Counted from the stretch's first letter, positions 46,153 through 58,499 are shown. The stretch is DNA of 64,000 nt from Atrichornis clamosus (GCA_013400975.1 WBMZ01011698.1:183855-247854), one strand, 5' to 3'. Numbers and translations: made by a program. The notes: generated by a model from the letters alone, not told the origin.

Positions 46153-46494
46153 GTGGAACAGGGACAGGGTTTTACAGTGTAGGTACTTCAGCAAAAATAG
46201 TGATATAAAGGGGTTTTTATTCCTTCAGCTGCCTGTTCCCAGTCCTGTGTCAGGGACTGCCCCGAGAAGAGGTAGGAAGTTTGACCCACGGGTGTCTGGC
46301 TAAGCAGGAAATGAAAACTGTTATCTGGAAAAAGGAAAACTGCCCTATCCAAGAGAGTGATTTTTAGTGTGAATCACAACTGACCTTGAAACAACCCCTT
46401 TCCCTATAATGTGTATTTTCAAGGCTGCAGAGTTGCAGTGTGTTTACCTGTGTTTTTACCTGGTTTTTTAAGGGAAATAAACTCCAATCTCAGG

Positions 46495-46567
46495 GCTGAA
46501 GTAGCTCAGCTGGGAGAGCGTTAGACTGAAGATCTAAAGGTCCCTGGTTCAATCCCGGGCTTCAGCA
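46495..46567 (+). tRNA. tRNA-Phe (GAA), copy 2
   Basis: All 73 bases are identical to copy 1, 707 bases further along on the same strand. TTTT terminator at 46571-46574. The flanks, apart from a few bases next to the gene, do not resemble copies 1 and 3, so this copy arose by a different event or its surroundings have been replaced. An A/T-rich AAATAAA lies about 20 bases upstream. Confidence 0.95.
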
Positions 46568-46587
46568 GAGTTTTAGGAGTTGGAATC

Positions 46588-46790
46588 AATGATGCATCCC
46601 TGGAAGTGTCCAAGATATGACTGGACATGGCACTCAGTGCTCTGGTTGAGTGGACAAGGATGTGATGGGTCAAAGGTTGGGCTTGATCTTGGAAATTTCT
46701 TTCCAATCTTGGAAAAGGATTGGTTTTATGATTTTGTCCTTGTGGGTCCCTTCCAGCTCAGGGTATTCCATGATTCTCTGATGAAGTTTT
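46588..46790 (+). repeat. CR1 3' tails, two adjoining remnants
   Basis: GCATCCCTGGAAGTGTCCAA through GGTTGGGCTTGATCTTGG, followed by a second tail GTGGGTCCCTTCCAGCTCAG to TTCCATGATTCTCTGATG. Confidence 0.7.
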
Positions 46791-47924
46791 CTTTGTTCTT
46801 TCCTGACCATTTCCTACCCTTACCCTGACCTTTATCAAATGATAGTGTTTGATGCGCAGACACCCCAAAGGGTTCTTTGTGCTTTGTGTTTGCTCCTCTG
46901 TCCTTTTCTAATTCCTATTCCATGGAGACCTTCAGGCAAACGCCAGAGACAGGACATGAATTGTTGTCCAGAAAGACAAATGAGAAGCAGAAAATTTTTG
47001 ACCTTCTCAAGATCAACCCCATTACACTTCCAATCTCCTCTTCATAGCAGGGCAGAGACCCTTCTTTGTCCCTTTCCTTCTGGTGGTGCTCTAAGAGCTC
47101 TCTGATCCTGCAGCATTCCAGGAAATTACTTCCTTGATCAGGATGTGATCAAAATAAATTGTGTATAAACCAACAACATCATCCCCTGCTTAAGCCTTGA
47201 AGAGATACCACGGGTCCTGCTGGGGAAATGCCTCTGGCCAGAGCCACCACCCAAATATAACACCACAAATACGACGACACAAATACAACACCACAAATAC
47301 AACAAAAACAAAAAAATACAATGACACAGACACAACACCACAAATACACCACAAATATAACACCACAAATACGACACCACAAATACAGCAGCTGCTCACC
47401 CACCGTGGGCCTTTGCAGACCTGATGCCCTCAGGCAGGACCATCTGGCTCAGGGATGCACCAGTAGAAATCAGCCTTTACTCCGATTGTCTTTGCCAGTA
47501 TCTAAGTTAAGCAGGAGCCTCCTGGTCCCCAAATTGGAACAAAGTAGGTCAGAACTCCCTACATGGTCCTTGTGTGGGATTAAATTTTATCAAATTCAGT
47601 GCATGTCTTGGGCCTCATTTTGTTATGAAAACAGACCTCAGGTGTGTGTGAGCATCCCAGATATTTCCCTGAGGTTTAAGAACAGTTTCCACACTGTGGC
47701 TGTGCTGAAGTGCTCCAACCTCATTAACCCAGCTGAAGAAATGCAGCCCCCAGCTCCAAGGACAGAAGCAAATCTGATATCAGAGACATCAGTGACCTGA
47801 TGGTGACCTGATGGCTCAAATGTGCCAATCTCTGTCCTCCCAGACTATGCCCAGACACAGTTCCCTGCATAGCAGGGGCCAGGAACTATTCCCAAGCGGT
47901 GGTTTGGACATAATAAACCTATTT
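46791..47924. other. Non-coding with a minisatellite
   Basis: No gene; the minisatellite at 47247-47392 is the only structured element. Confidence 0.45.
47247..47392. repeat. Minisatellite with CACAAATAC-type unit, about 14-16 bases
   Basis: About nine imperfect units based on ACACCACAAATACAAC, interrupted by an A-rich segment at 47301-47320. Confidence 0.88.
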
Positions 47925-48345
47925 ATGGAGAAAGGCTGAGAGAGCTGGGACTGTTCAGACTGGAGAAAAGGAGGGTCTGGGAGACCTCAGAGCCCCTTCC
48001 TGGGGCTGGAGAGAGAGAGCTGGAGAAAGACTCTGAACAAGGGCCTGGAGTGCACGACAAGGGGGAATCGTTTCCTACTGCCAGAGGGCAGGGTTAGGTG
48101 GGATATTGGGAAGGAATTCTTTCCTGTGGTGGTGGTGGTGGTGGTGAGACAGTGGCACAGGTTTCCCAGAGAAGCTGTGGCTTCCCCATCCCTGGAAGTG
48201 TTTGGCCAGGCTGGATGAGGCTTTGAACAGCCTGGTCTGGTGGAAGGTGTCCCTGCCCATGGGAGAGCGATTGGAACTGGCTGATCTTTAAGGTCCCTTC
48301 CAACCCAAACCATTCCATGGATCTATGATTCTCTGATTTCTGTTG
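47925..48345 (+). repeat. CR1 3' tail with an internal (GGT)n
   Basis: GAGAAAGGCTGAGAGAGCTG through CCATGGATCTATGATTCTCT. At 48127-48147 the usual GAGGGTGGTGAG is expanded to a GGT run. Confidence 0.92.
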
Positions 48346-49617
48346 GGGCAGAGAAGGGAAGAGGTTTTAGCACCATGACAGCTGTGCCCTAGCAGATAAG
48401 CTTAGTGCCAACAAGCAGGACAGAGCAGTTGTATTTGCTTTGGGCACTCTAACACCCCTCTGAGGACCTGTTCTTGCTCCTCACTGGCTCTCTGTTCACA
48501 GTCAGAGCTGGCGCTGTTGTGCCCGTGGAGGTGACAGTGGCATCTGGGCTCGTTTGCCTTTAACACGCCTGAAATTCAGCACAAGGAGGCATCTCCAGTG
48601 AAATTCTTTTAAAGCCTGATCCACAGCTGTGGGAAGGCAGAGGAAAGGCCCCCACTGGTGTCAGCAATCAGGGCTCGTGTTCACACTGCAGGACACACAG
48701 AAATCCCAGAGACCACAAGGCGGCTGTTCGAGGTGATGACAGCACTTCTTTGCCTCCGCCTTCTCCTGACAACTCGGTCCCCTCCTGGCTGAAAGAGCTT
48801 TGACTCAAACCTCAGCGCCAAAAGTTGCCAACTTTCCCTGGATTTGGCTCAAAGAAGGGTTAAAACCCTCCCGTGCTCCCGGGGAGGCTGCGAGGGAAGG
48901 AGCGGGATGAATAACCGCGGTGGGCGGCAGGAGCGCGGGGGCGGCTGCCCTGCCAGCACCTCCTGCAGCCCCCTCACACTCAGCTCCCTCCTCTCAGCCC
49001 CGCTCAGGCCCCTCCAGCTCCAGGGCCCCGACATCGATCAATCAGCGCTTGTCAGAGCCCCAAAAACCATCTTCTCCCGGGTCCCTGCTCAGCGCTGCTC
49101 CAACCCGCGGCTCTCCCCCACGAACAGCTCTGCCGGTGCCCTTCAGTTCAGCTTTTCTGCCTTTCACTCCAGTGATTTCTGCCACTTTCTCTCGATGATT
49201 TCAGTCCTGATTTGCTGCTGCTGTTCTTCTCCCCCACCCTGCTGAGCAGCCCTCCCCACCTTTCCCACCAAGAGCAGTGGCAGGGATCGATCCTCACGCA
49301 CGGATCCATCCTCAGGCACCCGCCCCGACCTCACAGCTCCAGAGCTGCATCTCCCTGCTGATGATGTGAGGAGCCTGCACGGAGAGACCAGACAGATCAA
49401 TGGATGGGAAATCTGCAGCAGGAGATTAAAATCCTTTTCTCAAAAAAAAAAAAAATCCCACAAAAAAAAACCTCAAAACAAACAAACAAACAAACAAAAA
49501 TCTCCCAAAACAAAACCAACCAAAACCACAACAACTACGAAACAGAAAAGCTGGATTTTGCTGATTGTTTTTGTGACAGTTTGCATTCCCACGGAGTGCT
49601 TTTGCTATTGCTTTCTT
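48346..49617. other. Non-coding; GC-rich patch and A-rich tract
   Basis: 48870-49130 is GC-rich with several CpG (AACCGCGGTGGGCGG); 49441-49530 is A-rich. No exon supported. Confidence 0.4.
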
Positions 49618-49735
49618 TTTCACAGAATCACAGAATGGTTTTGTTTGGAAGGGACCTTAAACATCACCCAGTTCCAGCCCCACTGCCGTGGGCAGGGGCA
49701 CTTTCCACTGGACCAGATTGCTCAGAGCTACTTTA
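49618..49735 (-). repeat. CR1 3' end fragment
   Basis: CACAGAATCACAGAATGGTT through CCAGATTGCTCAGAGC. Confidence 0.88.
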
Positions 49736-50663
49736 ATATATGGGATAATTGCATGTCTGCTTTGTCCCTTGCTCTGCCCGTGGCTGGCATGAGGAGAAGG
49801 CAATTCTTTCACTCATGTCTCAAGTTTCATCCCTCAAAAAATTGGGAAAAGTACTCCAGAGTCCTTTGGAAAGCACTCTGGGATCTGCCAGGGGGATCTC
49901 TCCGTGGCAGAGGCAGCACAGGCAGACAAGAAAAGACATAACCAGCCCTGAAGATTAATTTTCTAAATTACATGGCAGCTACGAGATGAGGGGAAGAGAG
50001 GATTATTATTTGCATGCCATGGGAGCCATAATCCTGCGATTACAACTCCAGACATAAAGACATCAAGGGTTGGTCTGTGCTGCACTGTGGAGCTCTCAGA
50101 GCTGTGCCAGGAACAAAGGGAAGGGAAGGGAAGGGAAGGGAAGGGAAGGGAAGGGAAGGGAAGGGAAGGGAACACTCACTTTTGGGGGATAGAGACCACC
50201 TGTGTCACATCAGGAGATGGATCCATCAGTGGGAGGCAGGAGCTGCCACCCAGGCCCTCTGACAGCAGATTAGGTTCAGCCTTGCCCTCTCTCATCCCAT
50301 CTGAGCAGGTCAGGTTGGCCTCCCAAGATTTTGGTGGCTCAAGGCTGAGCCATGGTCTAAGGCACCAAATATCCCTGTTGGCTTCGGAGGGATCCTGGGA
50401 TAACCAAGCTCTTGAATGCTAAGGAGAAATTCTGCCCTGAGGAGCCTCAGGAAGCAGCCCATGACCTAGGAGCTAAATCTGCATCATCCAGAGGGGAGTC
50501 CAGCTGCTCCTAAGAGCTCAACTTTTCCAAAAATTGAGCTCGAAGCTGTAAATCCGTCCCTGCCTGCCTTTAGCAGTGGGTGTTGTCTGGACCTTTTGCA
50601 AAGGGTCTCAGTTCAGCTGCTGAACGTGACCTTAAGGTGATTTAAACAGTGCAAACATGACCT
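49736..50663. other. Non-coding with a pentamer repeat
   Basis: Contains the (AAGGG)n tract and no supportable exon. Confidence 0.4.
50116..50172 (+). repeat. (AAGGG)n microsatellite, about 11 units
   Basis: Perfect five-base units; purine-only, with GGG runs spaced by AA. Confidence 0.97.
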
Positions 50664-51098
50664 GGTGCTGGAGCCCCTCTGCTCTGGAGCCAGGCTGGGA
50701 GAGCTGGGAATGTTCAGCCTGGAGAAGAAGAGGCTCCAGGGAGACCTCAGAACCCCTTCCAGTGCCTAAAGGGGCTCCAAGAGAGCTGGAGAGGGACTGT
50801 GGAGAAGGGATGGAGTGACAGAACAAGGGAAAATGGTTTAAATTGACAGGGGGCAGGGTTAGGTGGAATACTGAGAGGAATTCTTGGCTGTGAGGGTGGT
50901 GAGGCCCTGGCACAGGTTTCCCAGAGAAGCTGTGGCTGCCCCATCCCTGGAAGTGTCCAAGGCCAAGCTGGATGGGGCTTGGAGCAGCCTGGGATAGTGG
51001 GAGGTGTTCCTGTCCATGGCAAGGGGTTGGAACTGGATCTTTAATGTCCCTTCCAACTCAAACCATTCTAGGATTCTATGATTTATTCTATGTGAGGA
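50664..51098 (+). repeat. CR1 3' tail, full terminal 8-mers
   Basis: GCTGGAGCCCCTCTGCTCTG through ATTCTAGGATTCTATGATTT. Confidence 0.93.
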
Positions 51099-53207
51099 TC
51101 AGAACAGTTCTTTCATTCAGGTCATCCAACAAAACCCTGGAAAAATTTGAGTTAGGATTTATCTTAATGTCTGAACCGTGTCTTACAATGGGGCATGGAC
51201 ATGTGCCATACAAAAAAAAATGTAAAAAAAGAAAAATACAAAAATTCATCTTTCAAATGCAGCAACTACCCAGGAACTGCTCTGAACACCAAACATTAAA
51301 ACTGGAGAATAACAAAACATCTTTGGATCCAGCTCAGTTCATCACAGGTGCTAAAGTAAACAGGCAGTCAAAATACCTGTAAAGGGTCTTGGCTTTAGTG
51401 TGTATGGCTGATTAATTAAATGCAATTTAGGTCATTATTGGGGCTGTTCACTTTTGGGTAATAGGTTCTCCTTTCTCCTTGGTTTGAACAGCAAAGCCTG
51501 ATTTTATTTGTGTCTCCAGGGTGCAAGTGGAGGAAAAGGAGAGAGCACGAAGCACTGCTCATTACAAACGGAAGTAGGCTATTTAAGTATGCAAATTGTG
51601 CTCAGAAAAGCAGAGAGGAATAAGATTGTGGAGCTTCCTGCTGTCGTTTATTAGATACGGAGATTTTTATTCCCCTGCCCAGGGTGGGATTCGGGTTGGG
51701 ACAGGAGTAAATGCTCTTCTGGCAGCTTTTGGGAGCAGCCAGGAGGTGACAGACTGGGGAGAGTTTGGAAGTCCATGCAGAAAGGTGGATGGGTTTCAGT
51801 TTGGTTCCCAACAAGTATCTACAGCACAGAAAACATCCCTGGCAAAACTCTGCAAATTTGGGAAAGCAGTTATTGTAGAAAGAATGAGGATCCAGTAGAG
51901 AAGTGATTTTAATGACTATATAGCATGGAAGGCTTTAAACTGCACTTAGATCATCTTTTTAAGCCACTTGACTTGTGCCACATGGGTTGGAAATTTCTCT
52001 TTTGCTTTGGGAATTCAGCTGTGTTTTATAATCCCTCATTCCAAGCAATTGGAAATGTCTAGTTTGACCTGCTGAGGTTTTTTTTCATGGGAAAAAGAAA
52101 AGCAGATCTGGGAACAGTGCAAGTCCCAGACAAGCAGCAAAAGGATAAAATTAAGGATTAAAAGACACCAGAAACAAATACAAAAACCTCTTCCTAACGA
52201 GCAATATCCCTGTCCATGGTCAGAAGATGCTGGGCAGGTGTCCCATCCCCCCAGGGATTTTGGTGGAGCCGGTTCCACATTCCCATTCCTTTCCCCCTGA
52301 CACGGGGAAACTCCTCGAGTCATTTTGCATCAGTGGCTCTGCCTCCGGTATTTTCATGCCAGCCGGGTTCCGTGGGTGATTCTCTGCTCCAGTTTTCAAG
52401 CAGAAGTTCTCACAAATTGATGGAGGAGGCTTTGGCACCTCCACAGGAGGAGCGAGCGAGAGAGAATTACAAGGAGGAGGAGGAGGAGAAGTGAAATGGG
52501 CTTTGGAAAACCATAAAATTTGCATCGGAAGCAGTGGCAGCTTTTCTCTCCTCGGACTGGGCGTTGTCTCCTGCTGGTTTTGAAGTGACCCCAGTAAAAA
52601 TCCTCATGCATGGCCACAGATGTGCTGGGCTGCTTGAGGGACGCTGCTTTTGCAGCCACGGTGCCCACCCGACAGCTTCCAAAAGTGGAGTTCAGGCTTT
52701 TTCCTGGCTCCAGATTTGCCGTGCAAGCTCCACGGTCTTGGAGCCAATCATTTAAATAAAAAACAAGAGCAGATGTACATAAAGCCAGGAGTACAAGGCT
52801 TGAAAATCCACTGAGGGGGCTTTTTTTTTTTTCAGCCCAAGGATTTTTAGCTCTTACGGGCTCAGATCGTCACCTCTAACTTTAAACTTGGAGCTGAAAT
52901 TTCTAAGTTAAGGACTGCCTTGTTGGGTTTTTTTTTTTTCCCAGCCTCTCAATATAGCCAGTAGACGTAAAACTCAGTTTCTTTGCAATTTTAGTCCTTC
53001 CCTGGGATAAGACCTGTTAGGTCAGGGTTTGGAGAGGGGATCAGCTTTTTCTAATAAATAGAATAGCACCTCTCAGCTGCCTGATATTTTTGGAGCAGAG
53101 GTGAGGGACCTGCACAGAAGCTCAGTCCAAGTTCATGGATGGCCTGTGGTTATCCATCAGAATGAAGGACTTTTTTCTTACTACAAGCCTTGGGCAGCTC
53201 TGGATAT
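51099..53207. other. Non-coding, no gene seen
   Basis: 2.1 kb of unique DNA. A 102-codon minus frame at 52220-52525 is interrupted in context and unsupported. Confidence 0.4.
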
Positions 53208-53312
53208 TTCACAGAACCTCAGAACATTCTGAGTTGGGAGGGAGCCCAAAAAGATCATCAAGTCCAACTCTTCAGTAGATGGCCTGTACAGGGATCAGTG
53301 TCTCAGGTCTTC
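53208..53312 (-). repeat. Old CR1-like fragment
   Basis: CAGAACATTCTGAGTTGGGA, GATCATCAAGTCCAACTCTT and GGCCTGTACAGGGATCAGTG blocks. Confidence 0.65.
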
Positions 53313-53561
53313 TCAGCTGTGGCTGGCTCAGAAGGGGTAATACAGAAAATAGAAATAATATAGAAAATAGAAATAATGCAGAAAGTCTTTTTCCTGTAAA
53401 GATTCCTGTGTTGGAAACACAGTGACACAGAACAGCAGGATGCTGGAGCTTGATGTTAGGAACTTCCTAAAGATGTCTTACAGAGGAGTAGGACCTGACA
53501 GCCAGAGAAAATATGCCCAGAAATGAGATTTACCAACCTGTGTGTGCTGATGAGGAACCCA

Positions 53562-53688
53562 AGTGCCTGGATGGAGCTCTGAGCAACCCGGTCCAGTGGA
53601 AGGTGTCACTGCCCATGGTGGGGCGTTGGAACTGGGTGATCTTTCAGGTTTTTTCCAACCCAAACTGTGATTCTGTGATTGTGTGACT
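53562..53688 (+). repeat. CR1 3' end fragment
   Basis: AGTGCCTGGATGGAGCTCTG through GTGATTCTGTGATTGTGTGA. Confidence 0.88.
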
Positions 53689-54589
53689 TGGGTGTCAGCG
53701 TGACCTGTGAGAGCCTCAGCTGTGAGTGGTGGTGTGGGAAGTGAGTCGTGACTTCCCCAGGTGGGTCAAGCATCTTCTCTTGGAGGAGATGGGACATAAA
53801 CAAGATTGAAAAAAAAAAAAATCAGAGAGAAGATGTCAGGAGAAGGAGCCAAACCCCCACAAACATCTCAACACCTGCAAATGTGCCTACAGCCATCTGC
53901 AACGTGCATCCATCCATCTCAATCCTCCAGCAGTGCTGAGGAATTTGTCCCTTTCCAGGGCTGGCAGCTGCCAAGATAAATCGTTAAAAGTTGGTCTCAC
54001 ACAGCGCAGCAAATTGAAACAGTGTTGGAAAATGTGAAAGAGAGATTTCCCGAGGAGTATACAACAGATTAATTACTCTAAATGAGCCGAACTTCCTGGC
54101 TGATCTGTTCCCCTCTGTGCCACACTGGTAGGGACGCTCAGACACCTCTTGGAACCCTTTGTCCCCCTCACCTGCCCAGCTTCCCTGCTCCCAGATCGGG
54201 TTCAGCCCAGAAAGCCCCTCCCAAAACGCAGCCCTGGCATTTTACAGGATCCCCTCTCCTCCTTTCACCTCCTCCAGGGACAGCTTGCTTTCTCTTCCAG
54301 GTGAACTTTTCCCTGGCTCCCTCTGGCAGGTGGGTGGGCTCCGCCTGGAGCCACAGAGAAGGTGGGAGGCACAGACAGAGAGCAAGGCAGGGCTCTGGGA
54401 ATGTGTTACTAGTTATTCCCACTCCCTGCTGGAGGGGTTCTGCTTCCAGGAGACACCACACCCCTCCCATGTCCATCTTTCCCAGGGAATTTTATTGTTG
54501 TAGGGGATAAAACAGTTGGGAAAGGCTGAAAAAGGAGGTTACTGATCTTTCTCCCTCTCTGCCATGCCTTTTTATGAAACTGAGTGATT
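53689..54589. other. Non-coding, no feature seen
   Basis: No exon supported; a 142-codon plus frame at 54082-54510 is unrecognised and lacks context. Confidence 0.4.
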
Positions 54590-55098
54590 TGAATCATGGA
54601 ATTATTAAGGTTGGAAAAGCCCTCTAAGATCATTGAGTTCAACCATCAACCCAGCACTGCCAAGGCCATCACTAAACCATGTCCCCAAGTGCCACATCTA
54701 CACAGCTTTTATATCCCTTCAAGGATGGGCAGCCTGTGCCAGCACTTGACAACTCTTTCAGAGAGGAAATTTTTCCTAATATCCAACCTAAACCTCCCCT
54801 GGTGCCGCTTGAGGCCGTTATCTCTTGTTCCACTGCTCATTTCTTGGGAGCAGAGCCAAATCCCCACCTGGCTCCTGTCAGGGATTTGTAGAGAAGGAGA
54901 AGGTCCCCACTGAGCCTCCTTTTCTCCAGGATGGGCCCCCCCAGCTCCCTCAGCGGCTCCTGGTGCTCCAGACCCTTCCCCAGCTCCATTCCCTCTCCCT
55001 GGACACACTCCAGCCCTTAATGTCTTTCTTGTCACGAGGGACCCCGAAATGAACCCAGGACTGGAGGTGATCATTGCCCTGGTCCTGCTGGCCACCCC
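54590..55098 (-). repeat. CR1 fragment, AACCCAGCACTGCC subfamily
   Basis: GAATCATGGAATTATTAAGG through CCCCGAAATGAACCCAGGAC; over 500 bases. Confidence 0.9.
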
Positions 55099-56847
55099 AC
55101 TCCCGATATAACGATTTAATAATGATTTAAACTTGCCGATAATGAAGTTTCCACAAGACACACACACAGGGCCTGCCCAGTGAGCCTGCACATAACCGGG
55201 ATTTGAGAGAATGGGGGTCTCCATGTGAATACAGGAATGGGACAAAGAGGGCCTTCAATCAGTTCAACTTGCTGCAGATTTATTATGGGGTACCTCTGTC
55301 TTTCCCTTGCTCCTGTGTGGCGCCCACTCCTCTTGCCAAAACGGGCAAATATCCACAGCCAGAAACAGCCCATGAAGCAAAAGTTATCAAAATGATCAAG
55401 CAAGAGTTTTAAGTGTTTTAGAGAAAATCTTCATGGCTAGATGCACCAGGGATGTTAAACACAGTAGCATCAAGGCAACTGGCACCTGAAGGTGTCTGAG
55501 CACCTCTGGGTTTGGCAGCTGGGATAACCAAAATAAAGATAGTTCTGTAGCTCCCTATATCAGAGTTTTGGGCCACAACCTCAAAATCAAAGGGAAATAC
55601 GACTTCAAAAGTAGGCTAAAACCCTGAGTTTTGTGGTTTATACAAGATCCCAGCTTTTCTCTAAAAAAAAAAGAAAAAAGCCCAACCAAACAAAAAGAAA
55701 TCCACATTGAAAAATTCCTAATGGAAGGAGACTGGAGAAGAGCAGGGTTTGATTGGTCCCACCTTCTTCATCCACTCTGTTATGTCTGATGAAACCTGAG
55801 TCTCCTCAGAGGTATCAGCCACTGTGGCAACAGAGAGGGTTGTGCAGGAAAATGAAAATCGGGAATGGGAAGGTGTTTCCCACATGGTAAAAGCCTTTTC
55901 CTAAAAGACCCTCTACAGGACTTTCCTGGCATCTCTTGCCCTTTCTGGAGGACAGGAAAGAGCTCGCTGAGAGCTGCTGTGAACTGACTGGTATGAACCT
56001 TGGAATTTTCACTTCCTTCACCAGTTTAAACCCATTCCTTACAATGCTGGCCTCTGGCTCAACCACAAATTCTTCATCCTTGGTGTTCATCTCCAAATCC
56101 ACACCATCGACACTCAGTCTCTCCAGGCTTTGGCATGATATGCAAAATGTTGCATGTTTTCCTCATCTTCCATAGCCTCTCCCTTTCCAGATGAATTCCA
56201 GAGTCTTTCCTGGCAATTTAAAACGTTCTGTGTCAGTGCTGACCCAGGATTCCGGATCCCCCATCAATCACCCACTTTCCCACGCTGTTCACTTCTTATT
56301 TACCTCATCTCACAGAGTTCTGGGACGATCTGTCCTCTCCTTTCCAACCACTCCCACCTCCCCATTTCCTCTCCAGTTTGAGGTGAATCCACCTGAAATT
56401 CACAGGAGTTCCTTAGGAACAGCCTGCTGAGCACAGCTCCGTGACGCCGATGCCGGCACGGTGAAGGCTGTGTTTTCCTGGATAGCATGACTGTTCCTGA
56501 TTCTTGCAAATAAGAGGAATTAGAGAAGCAGGGGGCTTGAGAGGTGTGTGAGTAATGCAGCATCATCCCTGGGGACACGTGCAAGGATAACACACAAAAA
56601 CAAGCTGGGAACAGAGAGATCTTCCACCTGCAAGCTGACTCTCCCCGCGCTTCGGGAAGGGAAGTGTCAGAGCCACAGCGAGGAAAACTGAGGCATGGGC
56701 ATGCAATTCTCAGAGATCATTCAGCTGGTTTGGTGGAGAGCCTAAGGCAAGGCTCTTCATGATTAGCTTGGGTTGTAGCTGTCTAAATTATGCATTAAAT
56801 CTCAATTTATTTGCGTAAGAGGAAGACAAGACTGTGAACACTATCCT
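55099..56847. other. Non-coding, no gene seen
   Basis: Unique DNA without supportable exons. Confidence 0.4.
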
Positions 56848-57244
56848 GGTGAATCCATGTAGGAATGGCTGAGGGTACTTGGTCTGTTCAGCTGGAGAAG
56901 ATGAGACTGAGGGGAGACCTGATGGTGGTCTTCAGCGTCCTCCTGAGGGGAAGAGGAGGGGCAGGCACCGATCTCTGCTCCGTGGTGACCAGAGACAGGA
57001 CCCAAGGGAATGGCCTGAAGTTGTGTCAAGGGAGGTTTAGGTTGGATATCAGGAAAAGGTTCTTCACCCAGAGGGGGCTTGGGCACTGGAACAGGCTCCC
57101 CAGGGAAGTTTCACAGCATCAACCCTGACAGAGCTCGAAGAGAATTTGGACAATTCTCTGGGGCACATTGTGGGGCTCTTGGGGTTGTTCTGTGCGGGGC
57201 TGGGAGTTGGACTCGATGATCTTTGTGAGTCCCTTCCAACTCAG
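56848..57244 (+). repeat. CR1 3' tail, divergent subfamily
   Basis: Same type as 3050-3533 (GAGGGGAAGAGGAGGGGCAG, TTGGACTCGATGATCTTTGT); leads straight into the expanded 8-mer array. Confidence 0.92.
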
Positions 57245-57569
57245 CTGATCCTGTGATCCTGTGATCCTGTGATTCTGTGATCCTGTCACTCTGTGATCCT
57301 GTGATTCTGTGATCCTGTGATCCTATGATCCTGTGGTCCTGTGACTCTGTTATTCTGTGATTCTGTGATCCTGTGATCCTGTGATCCTGTGACTCTGTTA
57401 TTCTGTAATCCTATGATCCTGTGATCCTGTGACTCTGTAATTCTGTGATTCCGTGATTCTGTGATCCTGTGATCCTGTGATTCCGTGACCCCGTGACCCA
57501 GAGCAGTNCTGTGATTCCTCTGTGATCCTGTGATCCTGTGATTCCGTGACCCCGTGACCCAGAGCAGTT
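57245..57569 (+). repeat. Expanded CR1 terminal 8-mer array
   Basis: About 30 or more head-to-tail units of ATYCTGTG and variants (GTGATCCT, GTGATTCT, GTGACTCT). Normal CR1 ends carry two to four units. An N at 57508 interrupts the array between perfect 50-base copies. Confidence 0.93.
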
Positions 57570-58334
57570 GGGTGTTCCAGAGCATTTGGGCCTCTCCGTG
57601 ACATCCCCATCCTGACCCTTCCTCACCTCACCGCTCACACGCTCTTTAACATCCAACCTCTCCCATTTTTTGCAGCCCAGTGACCAAGTGGTGGCTCTCC
57701 CTCTCCTGTGGGCCACCCTGGACCCTGATCCAGGGCCACCCAACCAAGGAGGAGCACCAAGAGCACCCTGCTGCCCGAGGCCACCGCCGCAGCACAGCGC
57801 TCCCCGTTCGCATGGGGCTGGATCCCGTCCCACCCGCCGCCTTCCCCGCCTCCAAAGTCTGCAGCTCAGCGTGGGGAAGGAACATTCCATAGAAGGGAAG
57901 CAGCCTCTGCCAGGCAGTGCAGAAATGGGACACAGATGGTGCCTTAAACGGGAGCGGAAGTTTATCTGGGGGCTCTGCGTGTGACGTAGCGCTGCAGATC
58001 CTGCAGGAGAGCACAGGCACCGGGATGGCAGAGCAGGTGAGGAGTTCGATTTGAAGCACTGCCTGTCCACTATTGGAGCTGGGAAACAAAAAAAAAAAAA
58101 AGGAAAAAAAAGAGAGAGGGAAACTTTACCTTGATAAATATTTTAAGGATAGGAGTGTTTAAATCCGTGTGGAGGTTTGGTTCTTCTGACACCCTAATCG
58201 TGATCACAGCTGTTTGCTGGTTGGTTGTGCAGACTGGCCAGGTGGACACTGCTGATGGAAAAACGTCAGGATGGCATCAGCCTGGCTTTTCCCTGCCCTA
58301 GACATTAACTTTGGTCTTTTTTCTCTACACACTG
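57570..58334. other. Non-coding; GC-rich 57690-57990 and A-tract
   Basis: No exon supported. Plus and minus open frames of 70-220 codons here are low-complexity or run into the 8-mer array. An A-tract lies at 58087-58110. Confidence 0.4.
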
Positions 58335-58487
58335 AATAGTTGGAAGGGATTTCTGAACATCTTCCAGTGCAACTCCCTGCTCAAGAACAGCCACCTAGAG
58401 CCAATCATCCAGGACCACATCCAGGTGGCTTTTAAAAATTTCTCAGAGTGGAAATTCCACAACCTGTCAAGGCAGCAAATCCCTCTC
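58335..58487 (-). repeat. Old CR1-like fragment
   Basis: GGAAGGGATTTCTGAACATC, CTCCCTGCTCAAGAACAGCC and CAGGACCACATCCAGGTGGC blocks of an older CR1 type. Confidence 0.75.
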
Positions 58488-58499
58488 ACCCTCTACTCA

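Noticed and set aside
45814..46706. Minus-strand frames ending in the peptide LKPGIEPGTFRSSV at two places
   Set aside because: The shared peptide is the antisense translation of the tRNA-Phe genes, not a protein family.
47321..47800. 159-codon plus frame with Asn/Thr repeats
   Set aside because: Starts in the minisatellite; no coding support after it.
48075..48260. Frame with a run of histidines
   Set aside because: Antisense translation of the GGT expansion in a CR1 tail.
50116..50172. CRISPR-like array at tandem repeats
   Set aside because: Units are five bases with no spacers; the genome is a vertebrate one.
57411..58070. 219-codon minus frame with GITGSQDHRIT repeats
   Set aside because: Runs through the CR1 8-mer array and a sequence gap; the repeat peptide is the array in translation.
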